Below, piece after piece: positions 1 through 11,550 of a DNA stretch of 64,000 bases. This DNA is from Fratercula arctica (lineage: Eukaryota; Chordata; Aves; Charadriiformes; Alcidae). Location of the stretch: positions 40,008,817 to 40,072,816 of the forward strand of contig CANTUZ010000008.1 of the NCBI GenBank assembly GCA_947846985.1, read 5' to 3'. Under the pieces are notes generated by a model. The model was not told where the DNA came from. It ran no database searches and saw nothing but the letters and a program-made list of their open reading frames with translations. Position numbers and translations under genes: made by a program. Position 1 is the first letter of the stretch. Each line of letters opens with the position of its first letter.

Positions 1-345
1 CGTGGGTTATGTGACCTGCGAGGGGGGGGCTCGGGTTTAGCAAATAGGGCATCCACAATAACAAGTGTGTCACTAACCCCGCCGTGCATAATCGGAGTTT
101 TATAGGATTGTTGGAGATGCTGACAGCTCAATTAAAGTGTAACCCTTTGTACCATACACCCTGGCAGAATGACAGAAATATTACCAACAAAAAAGGGAGG
201 GGGCCACAAGGGAACTGGTTAAAGATCCAGTGTTCTTTTTCTTTCCCCCCCTTCATCGGAGCCTGCACAGAACAAGCTGCAAAAAGCATCCATTTGTGAA
301 ATAATAGGTTGTCCGGGGGAGGGGTACGGTGCCAAACATGGCTAC

Positions 346-371
346 AAAAAAAAAAAAAAAAAAAAAAAAAA
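346..371 (+). repeat. Pure A26 tract
   Basis: Twenty-six uninterrupted A. No poly(A) signal or recognisable retroposon is directly upstream, so a simple homopolymer is the best reading. Confidence 0.85.
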
Positions 372-827
372 GCTGCTCTTAAGTGGTCTTCCTGATGTTT
401 CTATGGAAACACTATAGTATCAGGATAGAAAGTTAAAATTGGGTTTTAAGCTTTTCGTGGCTTTTCTCCCATGAACCCCCCCTCCCTCAAATCCCTATTT
501 TATATAAAATATGATAAAGAGAATTTCAGGGTTCAGGAAATGGAGCACCACTATAACGAGAGCTGTATCGTCTACCCAGAAGTAGTAACGTCTGCACGAT
601 GCTTCCTTTTTCATATCGCCCCCCCCCCAACACTCAGTTTATTTCTTACGGGAAATAAACGTTTTGTTTCTTCTTTTTCATGCCTGACCCTACAGCCGTT
701 TCTACTGCCACGAATATTTCCGCTCTTAGAGCCTTTTCCAAATTAACCGTGCCACGCAGTCATGTCTGCTTGCACGGAATCGGTTTCCCAACATTATTTT
801 CCCTTTTAATTTTAGTCTAAGCGGCAG

Positions 828-1030
828 TGTTTCGCCGGGCTGATTGGCGTGGACGCTACCTTCATTTGCGGGCAGCGTAGTTAGAGCACAGCGCGTGCTG
901 CCGGAGCCGCAGCCGGAGGTAAGAGTTCAAACCCAGGCGAGCGCTGCCGGCTCCTCTGCTGCCGCCTTAGACCCCTCGGCATCAGCCGTCTGGTTTCTCC
1001 GACGCTAAGATAATGATTTGCATCGCGGTG
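828..1030 (+). promoter_or_regulatory. CpG-rich patch: candidate internal promoter/first exon
   Basis: About 22 CpG dinucleotides lie in roughly 200 bp, while the flanks are AT-rich and CpG-poor. An inverted CCAAT box (ATTGG, 843-847) is followed by GC-rich sequence ending CCGGAG|GTAAGAG, an excellent splice-donor match with GT at 919-920. An octamer ATTTGCAT lies at 1016-1023. The layout (CCAAT box, short GC-rich non-coding exon, donor) is what an alternative first exon of AGAP1 or an intronic non-coding RNA would show. The patch is small for a CpG island, no TATA box is evident, and no in-frame start codon precedes the donor, so any transcript would start translation further on. Confidence 0.3.
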
Positions 1031-2839
1031 CATTTCACATCAGCGCTGACGATGGTGTCAGGGAAACCGCAACTGCCAATGCCAAGGGGTTAATAAACCA
1101 ACTACTTGAGATTATTAAGGGCTGTGATTATTTTGTATTTATTTCTTTTTTAACAGTCCAGGGTAAGTGGAATAAACCTCGGAAGGCAACAGAGGCAGGA
1201 ACTGCTGTAAGGCAGAAAAACACCCTGAGTTGCTGTGCCTTGTTCAGAGTGGTAAATGGGGTTTAGAGCGGGCGATGTGCTATTCCTTTAAATACGTAAT
1301 TGCATTTTGTTACACACGTGAATATCAAACTCTGTAGAAAGGGCACGTAGATAACCAGAGTATGCAACGTGCTCTTGATTTTATAAAGTCTAATTTTAGA
1401 AATAAATGTAAACGAGGGCTAACAAAAGAGTGCCCCTTTCACAAAGCTGCCAATTGAAGGAGTGCTCACAGAGTCTCCTACTTTGCTGAGCATCTCTGTC
1501 CTTTAGCTATGTGTATTGCATTGTCTTTTGACCTGCCTGTTTGGGCCTCTGGAGTGTTATCCTGGTCCTTTTCCAGACGGGTGCAGCTTTGGATTTGCAG
1601 TGCTCTGCCGGAGCGGTGGGTTTGTTGCCCCATCCCGCATAACTGCAGCGGGGCTGAGTCTAGAGCTTTCCATTCAAATTCTTCTCTGGACACTAGAGCG
1701 ATTGCTCTTGTGTGATCATCTTTTTTCCTCTTGAGAAAGTTGCTCTTTAGGTGGGTGAATGTGATGTGCCAGATGATGGGTTGCTGTTCTCTAGTCCCCA
1801 AATTGCAGTGCACTTGTCTCTTCTCAACCGTGTCATGCTTCTAAGTAAGGTTAGTAGGTTCCTATGCTCAGCAGCAGCCCAAGGAATCCTTGTCCGTGCC
1901 ATGTTGGAAATAGGTAGCCTGCCTTTTAAAAAATCTGCAGCTGCAAGCTGGGGACTTGTGAAAACTTGCTTAAAATTATTTGCTGCGTATCAGAGGAACT
2001 TGTGCATTACCCGCAGTTGGCGGGTAAGGTCAAAATCTGGAGGCTGAATTTTTGGAGCAGTCATTAAAAATAAAAACAGAATACCAGTGAGCACAAAGTT
2101 TGTTCTTCTCATTTACTATGTCTTCAGTGCTGAGGTTGCTCTCAGGAATTCAGTAGCCATTCTTCGTTGGAGGTGGCAATCTTCGTTGCCGGTGCTACAA
2201 TGAACTGTAAGACTTGCTTAATCAGCATTGGGATTTTTTTTTTTATTTTTTAGTAAAGCTTTCTAATTTCTTTTTTTTTTTTAGTAGCCTGTGTGAAAAG
2301 AGCTTGGGAAGTAATGGGTTGTGGGTTGATTGTCCTTCAGGTTTTAGGAAAGCTATTATCTTTTGCTCCAAGTCAGATCGTAGAGCTTCTCTTTTTTTTT
2401 TGACTCAGGGTGGAAATAGTGGCTGATCAGCCTCAGCAGTTGGTAGCCATTCATGGTGTAATTACCTGCTGCACTGCCTTGTGTTTAAGGAATGTTCGAA
2501 GAGAATTAGGTTTGATGTTCTGATTTTGTTTCCTCCTAAAGCTGGTACATAACATAAATTCGAATAGTTTCTTCAATGGGGAAGCATCTTTGTAGCAAAA
2601 CTCTGCCACTGGTGTAGTGCCTCTTTTTAAGGAAGGCACGTGGAATTTTTCCAGTGTGCCTGGCTGCAATAAGAATATACGGGGTCTTCTAGGGGTTTTT
2701 TGCAATGTTATTGTTCGATACTGAAGTTTGAGAACGTATGAGATCTCCTGGTTTTAGATCTCTTTGGAGGAACTCCACTTTCTTGTCTTTGTTCTGTGGT
2801 TCAGTAGGTCCCCAGTTGTGCACTATTGCTGTAAGAGAC

Positions 2840-3720
2840 CACAGAATCACAGAATGGCGGGGGCTGGAAGGGACCTCTGGAGATCACCCAGTCCAACCCC
2901 CTGCCAGAGCAGGGTCACCCAGAGCAGGTGGCACAGGAACGTGTCCAGGCGGGGTTGGAATGTCTCCAGAGACAGAGACTCCACCACCTCTCTGGGCAGC
3001 CTGTGCCAGGGCTCTGCCACCCTCACAGAAAAGAATTTTTCCCTTATTTTCAGATACAACTTACGTATTCCAGTTTGTGCCTGTTGTCCTGTCACTGGAC
3101 ACCACTGAGAAGAGTCTGGCCCCATCCTCCTGACACCCACCCTCTAGATATTTATAAGCATTGATGAGATCCCCTCTCAGTCTTCTCCAGGCTGAACAGC
3201 CCCAGGTCTCTCAGCCTTTCCTCATCAGAGAGGTGCTCCAGTCTGTTGATCATCTTTGTAGCCTCCGCTGGACTCTCTCCAGTAGTTCCTTGTCTTTGTT
3301 GAACCGGGGAGCCCAGAACTGGACACAGTGCTCCAGATGTGGCCTCCCCAGGGCAGAGCAGAGGGGGAGGATGACCTCCCTGCACCTGCTGGCCACGTTC
3401 TTCTTGATGCCCCGCCAGGATGCCATTGGCCTTCTTGGCCACAAGGGCCCATTGCTGGCTCGTGGTCATCTTGTTGTCCACCAGGGGACTCCCAGGTCTC
3501 TTTCCACCGAGCTGCTCTCCAGCAGGTCAGCCCCCAACCTGTACCAGTGTATGGGGTTATTCCTCCTTAGGTGCAGGACCCTATGTTTGCCATTGTTGAA
3601 CTTCATTAGGTTCTTCTCCGTCCAAGTCTCCAGCCTGTCCAGGTCTCGCTGAATGGTGGCACAGCCTTCTGCTGTGTCGGCCACTCCACCCAGTTTTGTA
3701 TCATCATCAGATGTTTGCTA
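2840..3720 (-). mobile_element. CR1 LINE, 5'-truncated, minus strand
   Basis: Reading the minus strand, the element ends with two tandem ATTCTGTG octamers (seen as CACAGAAT at 2840-2847 and 2848-2855), the CR1 3' signature. Upstream on that strand are broken frames for the end of the CR1 reverse-transcriptase protein, including IQRDLDRLE and the DLGLFSLEK motif near the 3' end. The 3' part resembles the copy at 24168-24600 (both share a gtgatctccagaggtccc tail), so both may be of one subfamily. It is truncated at about 3720, where homology to the RT domain stops (…DDTKLGG-like region). Frames are interrupted; the copy is dead. Confidence 0.93.
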
Positions 3721-5489
3721 CAAGTTTCCAACTGTAAAAATTTAAACAGATTCATAGCTAATTGCCCAAAGGCCCAAGTAGCATTCCCTTAAATTTTTTT
3801 TTTGGGGGGGAAAAGATTAAATTTGAGAGATCAAGAAAACAAGTTACTTGTGTACAGAAGGGTTCCAAACGCATGGGGCATCCTCAGCAGTTTATTCCCT
3901 AGAGGATTAGTTGCATACTCTGGTATCCGCTCAAATTAATAGTTGAAGAGAGAGCAGTGACAACCATAAGCTTCCTATAGCATGCAGGTATTGTTTGTAG
4001 GTGAAATCGTTTGAGCTGGCATCTACCGTATGCTGGAAGGATGGACTTTGAGACTAGGAACCTGTTACAGTTAAATATTCTGAAAGCAAAAAATACGAAT
4101 TAAGAATTAATCTCTTGTTTGTTATTAGGGTAAGCTAGACTAGTCCCAGTGCTGCCGGCCAGGCTACCTAGAACGGGCTAGTCATGCAGACCTGGAGGAT
4201 GTACCGGCATTTTTCCCACCATATTAATAGGTATAATAGAAGCAAATGTTTTATTGACCAGAATTCATACGTAAACAGTTAGTTTGTGATCCTGACTACG
4301 AATGGTTGCCTTCGCAGTTATTTGAGGGAGGATGTTTCCGGCGAGCGTGAGTTTTCCGTTGTGCACGGGATGCAAATGATAGGGCTGGAGAAAATTCGCA
4401 GCGCTGCTAATCGTAGTTATGAGAACTAAAGACCTGAGCGTAAAATGAAGAATTTACGCTGTTAATGATTAAGTGCGAGATTACGTATTTCATTCTGTCA
4501 AAACAACATCAGGGTAGCAGTACGGGGTTGGCTAAAAATTAGGGAGAGGAATTAAAAAAAAGCCTTGCACAACGCCAGTACCTCAGCCGTGGCAGTGGTG
4601 TAAGCTTCTGAAAGAAAATAGAAAGCAAAGTACCGTATTTCCTTTTCCAGAAGGTCCGGTCTTGGCTCTACTGACTTCAAGGGCTCTACCGTTTTTTCTT
4701 GGCATGCCAAGAAAAGTCAAATGTACCAAATGGTATTAAAATAAACAACAATGACAAAACCCAACGCGACAACCACCAAAAAAAGGCAACACAAAAAGCC
4801 AAGTGCCACAGCTGGAGGAAATGCAAAAAAAAAAAAAAGTGCGTTCAGTTAAGCTGTGGTCACTGGTGTTGTCTGCTTTGTGAAAACTTTTGTATCTTGT
4901 GGCCCCTGGAAAATCCAAAATAAACGGGAAAGTGAGCAAATTAAAATGGAGCGCAGCAGGGCACGCAAAGTATGTCGCTCCACACACAGTATGAATTCTG
5001 CGGGCCAAGCGGCGGCTGTAGACATCTCTTGATGATCATCAGCACGTGCATTTTGATGACATTTATTTGGGGGAAGTATGAAAGTCTGTGCTGCTGCCGT
5101 CTCTCCGGACTGCCTGAAGGATTAAGGTGGCTCACCTGCCAGCGTCTTTGAAGCAACTTCAAGAAGTCACTTTTTTAAATGCTGATAATTTGCTGCTTAA
5201 AACCTGAAATATTTCCGTAAAACAAATTCATAATTGTTTCCTTATTTGTCTTCATTTGCTTAAAGCAAGCAAGGTTTGTAGCCCATGGGAAGGCGTCTGG
5301 AGCAGGAGATTTAGCCGTTTACTGTGTATTCAGATGAACTGTGGGTATTATACCTAGTGGTCCCTTGACCGGTGTTGGGGTGGGTTTTTTACCTCAAATC
5401 CAATCAATCCTGCCCAGGCGGCTTTTCATTAGCTGCTCTCACAGTAATGATTGGGATGCAGAGCCTGATGGCAGTCTGTAACTTCTCCT

Positions 5490-5720
5490 GGTGCCCTGAA
5501 GCTCAACAACATAAGCTGATTGACTCAGTTAGGGCCCCAGTCTCTAACAGCAAATGCAATCAATAAATCTTTGTTGGTAAATAATTGCTATTGAACAGAG
5601 TTTTAATATAAATTTATGAGTGGTGTTTTATCACAGCTTGAGGCTACAGCAAGCCACTGAGTGATGGATTTCAGATAACACTTACATTCATTACATTAAC
5701 TTTGTAAGTTATTTAAAGCT
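5490..5720. promoter_or_regulatory. Candidate conserved non-coding element
   Basis: This is an AT-rich, repeat-free block with no open frame. It contains an AP-1 site (TGACTCA, 5521-5527), AATTG and ATTTATGAG motifs, and TTTTATCAC at about 5626. HOX/CDX-like and homeodomain motifs are closely spaced. No alignment was possible, so conservation is a guess from composition. Confidence 0.3.
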
Positions 5721-8707
5721 TGTACACTTAACATTGCTTTTGGCTTGCAATGACCTCCTGGGACTAGACGTAGCATACACATTACTAATAAAGAGCTTGC
5801 GGTACGTACAGATGGTTCCTCCGTTCGCTTTGTACGGTGACGCAGTTCCTCGAGCAAAACCCGGGGAGCGAAGTCGGTGCGCTCCGGTTGAAGCCTTTTT
5901 CCTCTGGCTCATTAAAAGTCCAGCCAGCGCGTTCTGGGAGGAGAAGCGTTCCTTCGTTAGACACAGAATCGCAATTTTGGAAGGCAGGTGGTAAAAAAAT
6001 GTAATTTGAAATGTGAAATTCTTTTCCATTCGTGAGCAAATTGGAGGTGCTAAATTCTTAGTGTTGAATGTGGAGGCTTTGGGTCAGTTACGCCGAACTG
6101 CAGGGCTATAATTGCAGATGGAAGACTGTAACGATGAAAGATATTGTACGAATTAGGAGAAATAATGTTACCTGATTAATAATAGTTTGAGACAGAGATT
6201 ATTTCGGCAAAAGAAATCAGAATTTTGAGGTGGAAGTTGATTTACTTAGTTCCTTACTGCATAGCTTGGAGACTAAATGTGATTTTTCCGATGCGCTGTG
6301 CCTGTGTGGGGGCCTCTTTGGCCGTGACTGGAGACGTGCCCAACCTACCTCGACATTGCCTCGGAGGTACCAAAGGGCAGCGGGAACCCATGTCTCTCGT
6401 TTCCTAGGCAGAGTATCTGATGTGACTTAAATGTAGATATAATGTGAGTGAAGGGCTTTTCCTTCTTTTTTTTTAAGTAACATTTCTTGTCATATCTCGG
6501 CCATTTTTTTTTTTATTTTTTTTTTAAGTTTAGTTAATGTTAAAGTGCATTTATAACTGATCTAAACTCTAATACTAAGAGCATTTTTCCAGACCATTCT
6601 ATATAATTACCGCAGACAAAGTGGCGGTCTTTGGCCTTGAGGAAAAAACGTGTGGTTTATATGGGCTTCTCTGCTTCGTAACACTTTAAGTTAGATCCTT
6701 GTATTCAGAGCAGCATCCTCTGCGGGTACTGGAAGATATTTTTAATTCTCACGTAATACAAAAAATTTCTTTTTTTGCCAAAGTAGTGCCTAAAGAAAAT
6801 GGATTGGGAAATCTTTGTTTGTTAGGCACAAATCAGTAGATGGCATGTATTTAATGCTAAGGATTATTGTTTTTCCATGAAAGCACACAATTCCGTTTTA
6901 AAAGCAAGGTGAAACCCCATTTTGAATCATTTTCTTCATTTAGATCCAAAAATAGGATTCCATAATTCACACCTAGATAGTAGCAAAAGCTCTACGTAGT
7001 AAAAATCATGAAAGTAGTGGGGTTTTAGTATTGAGTTGATAATTGCCATGAATTGAAAATTACGTAATCATTGATGTGTTTTTTGTGTAGAAAGGGGACA
7101 GTTCAATAGGTATTAAAAATACATAGATATATAACTTTCTTTAAAACTTCAAAAAAAAAAGACAAGGTGGGGGAGGGGGATCACCGTTGTGATCCTTACG
7201 GCTTTTTCCCCGTTAAAAGGTCTGAAGAACAAACCAGCGCAGGGAAACAGTAATTTTTGATCCCCACAGCACAGCGATAACTAGTATTGGGCCCCCCTAA
7301 ACGCGAGCGAACGTGCTGCAGGTGAGGTATGAAAGATTGGAAAGGTGAAGCCACAGATCACCTACTATAGACAAACATACAAGTCAAAGGCAGAAATAAG
7401 CTTTCATTTTTTAATAGAAAAAAAACAACGTCTCTAAGCGCTGGAAGACGGTAATTGGGATGTGCGACTCGCACTCAGAGAAGCTTTTGTAAGAAAGCGT
7501 TTCAGAAACCCCATTCTCTCTTGTAAAAGTTTGAGTTGTAGCAAGGAACAGCACAAAAAACAGAAATCTGACCTCCAGAGGGTCAGAAAGTTCGGAGTTT
7601 GTACCGCTGTGTAATTCAGTCATCCAACACAAGCTTTTCTTTACGGTCCCATCCGCAGATTGCTTTGAATCGTGAAGGGTTGTTCTCTGAAGTTTTTTAT
7701 TCAAAGTGTGTGTCCAGGAACAGGCGGTTGTGAACTTGACTTTTCCGCCGGGATCATCGCTGCTTGCAAAAGGAGAGTTGTCAGTTGGTGTGGATTGTCG
7801 GCGAGGGACTTCAGCCGAAAGTTAGAACATCTGGAATGGAGGGAGAAAAAAATTTGGCTAGCTCTGGATGACTTTTACTTGCGCGGAACTGCCTTTTGTC
7901 CCATCCTGGCTTTGGGATTGGGTCTGCAGAGGGATCGCTTCATAAAGCTGTGGGTTTAATGGGAAAACAGATAGCGTAACTCGCTTTCAAGGTTTTAACC
8001 CACAAAAACAATGATGTGGGAGTTGGAAGCACCATGTTTGATGGCACATCTTTCTGTGTTACGTTTTCCCATTATTTTTTTTTTAAGTTTCGTGGAAAAT
8101 GAGAATGGAAAAACTTGTGGGAGTTAGAGAACTGAAGTTTGTATTGGTTTAGATTCCTGGTTGTGATTTAGTGAAATGAATTTAAGTGTCCGCTTTTATC
8201 TGAAGTTGATTTGTGGATCCTGGGAGTCCCCATGGTAAGTACTGTATGTACTGTCTCCACTGGGACATTTCAGTAAGACTCTCATTAACCGAAGTACTGT
8301 GTGAATTCATTAGGAACTGCCTTCTGACTTGGTTTTAGAAATTAAAATTTCCTAGGGAGGTGCATTGCTAAAGCATGGCTTGATTTACCACCTTCAGTGT
8401 GCTACAGCATGTTATGTTTTGCTTCTCTAAGTGACTTTCTATTTTGAAGCTGAGACCAGGTTAATATGCAGTAGTGGTCCTTGTCCATTCAAACACGATG
8501 ATGACTTATCTCAACTGTTGATTGTTAGCATTCATCACTGATGTTTAGGTTGAATACAATTTGTGGAAAGGTGAGTCGCCTTGTCCACCTCCTTTCCTCT
8601 CTGATCATACCTCTTTCGTTAAAATATCCAGAACTTATTGGGAAAACTTTGTAGTTGCCCTATTTCCATTTTGCTGCTCTTGCCTGGAATTGGTGTCTCT
8701 TTTGTTG

Positions 8708-9103
8708 GAATGAGAGGCTGAGGGAGTTGGGGTTGTTCAGCCTGGAGAAGAGAAGGCTCTGGGGGACCTTATAGCGTCCTTCCAGTCCCTAAAGGAGACC
8801 TACAGGAGAGATGGGGAGGGACTCTTGATCAGGGAGTGGAGCCATAGGATGAGGGGTAACAGTTTCAAACTGAAAGAGGGGAGATTTAGATTGGATATCA
8901 GGAAGAAATTCTTGACTGTGAGGGTAGTGAGGCACTGGAACAGGTTGCCCAGGGAAGCTGTGGCTGCCCCATCCCTGGAGGGGTTCAAGGCCAGGTTGGA
9001 CGGGGCTCTGAGCATCCTGGTCTGGTGGGAGGTGTCCCTGCCCAGGGCAGGGGGGTGGAACTAGATGATCTTTAAGGTCCCTTCCAACCCGAACCATTCT
9101 GTG
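8708..9103 (+). mobile_element. CR1 LINE 3' fragment
   Basis: About 395 bp of CR1 3' end on the plus strand. It starts in the region encoding [17 protein letters not shown] residues and runs through the 3' untranslated part (agatgatctttaaggtcc) to a single ATTCTGTG octamer at 9096-9103. It shares its 3' tail type with the copies at 14190, 28732 and 49012. It is 5'-truncated, as CR1 copies usually are, and non-coding. The end lies 585 bp before exon A. Confidence 0.95.
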
Positions 9104-9636
9104 CATAGCTAGGAGGATTTCCACTGCGGTGTCACCTTACTGAAAAGGGAATGAGAACATAGACATACGCTCTTCCCTGCTGGTGGAGAGGCTGAGCCTG
9201 GACAACAAGGAGTCACCAGGAACATGCTGGAGGGAGCACAAGCCACACAGTAGGGTCCTGACTCAATCTGGGGCTCATCATTTATTTTAGAGGGTTGGGA
9301 AATGCACTGAGCATGGTGTCATTATCAGCTAGCAGTGTGTATGGCTAACCTTACTCTGTGTCACATTAAAACGTGCTTTCCTGAGGCCTGGAATTCAGTA
9401 CAAAAGGGTTTTCTCTACCTAGTTGACAAAGCCAGTGCTGATACAGTCTTTTCGGTTTACGTGACTTGCTTTATGAAAGCCGCACTTGGAGATTTCCTCC
9501 TAAATTGCAAGCACCGAAGCTGCCGATGGAGAAAATGTGCATCATGGGAGAAGCAGGGGAAAATGAGTGACTTACAGGAGAAAGCATATCTAAAAATGTT
9601 GGCAATTATATTTATCTCTTTCTGTGTCTTAAATAA

Positions 9637-9828
<192 letters not shown>

Positions 9829-11459
9829 TAGGCCCTGATGAAGCAGCGTTAGCGAGTTCATCCTGGTGTGTTCTATGTTGAGCCCTCCGTGCTTGAGAAA
9901 CTCCTCTCTCTCCCTTTTCATTCCTCTCCCCCTCAAAAAGGCATAATCTGAAATAAAATTACCTGGCGCAAGCCTATGAGTACAGTCAAGTTCCTTTGAA
10001 TCCCCTGCGATAGGGCTCCCTTGCATCCCAAGAGGCAGCTCGAACGGTTTAAGCTTTTATTTTGTGCTGATGCTTTTATGGAAGCATCTTGTTGGTCCCA
10101 GGATTAAAAAACTACAGCAACATTTTATAAGAAAAAAGCGTTCTAGGTGTAGTAAAGAGAGTTTCTGGTGTTTGTCAGTGCACAGCGGTTATCGTTTATT
10201 CAGAAGTAATTCTGAACAGCCCTTTGAAAATGGTGTAGCTATTAAAATATGTGCCATCGGTTATTGTCTCTGCCCAGGGATCCTGTCTGTCCCTCTCAGT
10301 GTGTGTAGCCCAGTCCCTAGGTGCAGTTTTGGGGATGGAAGGAGCACAGTGATCTGGCTCAGAACTAGCCCACCCCATCTGCCCCGGCCACGCCAGCAGG
10401 AGGAAAGGTGAGATTTGTCAGAGCTCATTCCATGCCAGAGCAGTTCAAAGGACAGAGCCAACATGGAGACTCCACATCTTAAAAATCCCAGGAGATTTCC
10501 AGCTCTTTTGCTTGCTCTGTAGTACAGTAAAACACAAAAAAAATTGGTATGAGCCTCACCAAGATCTTTGGATTCATATCTGGTTTATATTTTATCATCG
10601 TATCCCATATGAAAATCAGAGGGTTGCCAGTTGGAACATTTTAGGGCCAGTTGTTTCCAAACCTGTTGGTGTCATTTTGAGCTCTAGGGCAATTTTTAAG
10701 GAATGAAAAATCAAGGTTTCAGTCAGATGCATTTCTGGACATGTGCTCTGGGGCTTAAAGACCTGCACGTGGATCTGGCCGGAAACTTCAGCTTAAAGTG
10801 GGTGATGCCTAAGGAGCGTGGCCACACTGATGCTGTGCTTGCACCGACTTGCTGTTCCCTGTCTGCTGAACATTAGCCCTTTCTCTGGCTTGACACAAGA
10901 TTTCATAGTCTCAGATCCTGCCATAATAATGCTTTGCTATGGTTTCTGATGGTACGTCCATGCCTCTTAAAAATTATTTAATAAGTTAGATGCCAGCTAG
11001 CTTCAAGGCATTGCTGCTTTCCATCAGAAATCTTGTCCCTCAGCCCTTGTGTTCTGGAGCAAGGTTTTCGCTGTTCCTTTTTGTGAAACTGTACAAGTCT
11101 GTCTGTCTTCTTTGGCCACTTTTAGGGCCTTTAAATTTGGGGAATTCTGCTGTGAAGTAGTCCCAAAACACCTGAATTGTATATTGGTGTTGCTCACAGA
11201 AGGGAAGCATCTGAGGCAGCCCCCACGGAGCTCCCACATGAGTTTCCCTCAGATTGTGTTGGCCAGCTCTGGGTCATCAAGCAAGGAGGGGGACGAGCTG
11301 CCATTGTCTGCGCCCGGGTCCCTTCCTCGCTTTGTAAAAATGTTCTATTGTTCCTGGCGGTTGCTGTGCACGTGTTAGTTTTTCATTGCCTCTTGCAGAC
11401 AATGGAGTAGTCCTTCTCTGTAGGCTTCCCTGGAGCTGCTTAGTCTTCCCCAGAGTGAG

Positions 11460-11550
11460 AATCCATTGAGATTAGAGGTAATTACTTTGAGATTAGAGGT
11501 AAATCCATTGGAGATTAGAGAGAATCCATTTAAAGAAGAAGTAATTACTA
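11460..11550. repeat. Degenerate 21-bp tandem repeat, about 4.3 units
   Basis: Units of 20-22 bp start at 11460, 11480, 11501 and 11523. The word GAGATTAGAG recurs at 11468, 11489 and 11511; AATCCATT recurs at 11460, 11502 and 11523; and GTAATTAC occurs at 11478 and 11541. Alternate units share either AATCCATT or AATTACTT starts, which suggests an older two-unit (about 42 bp) repeat. It has no coding function in either direction. Confidence 0.8.
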
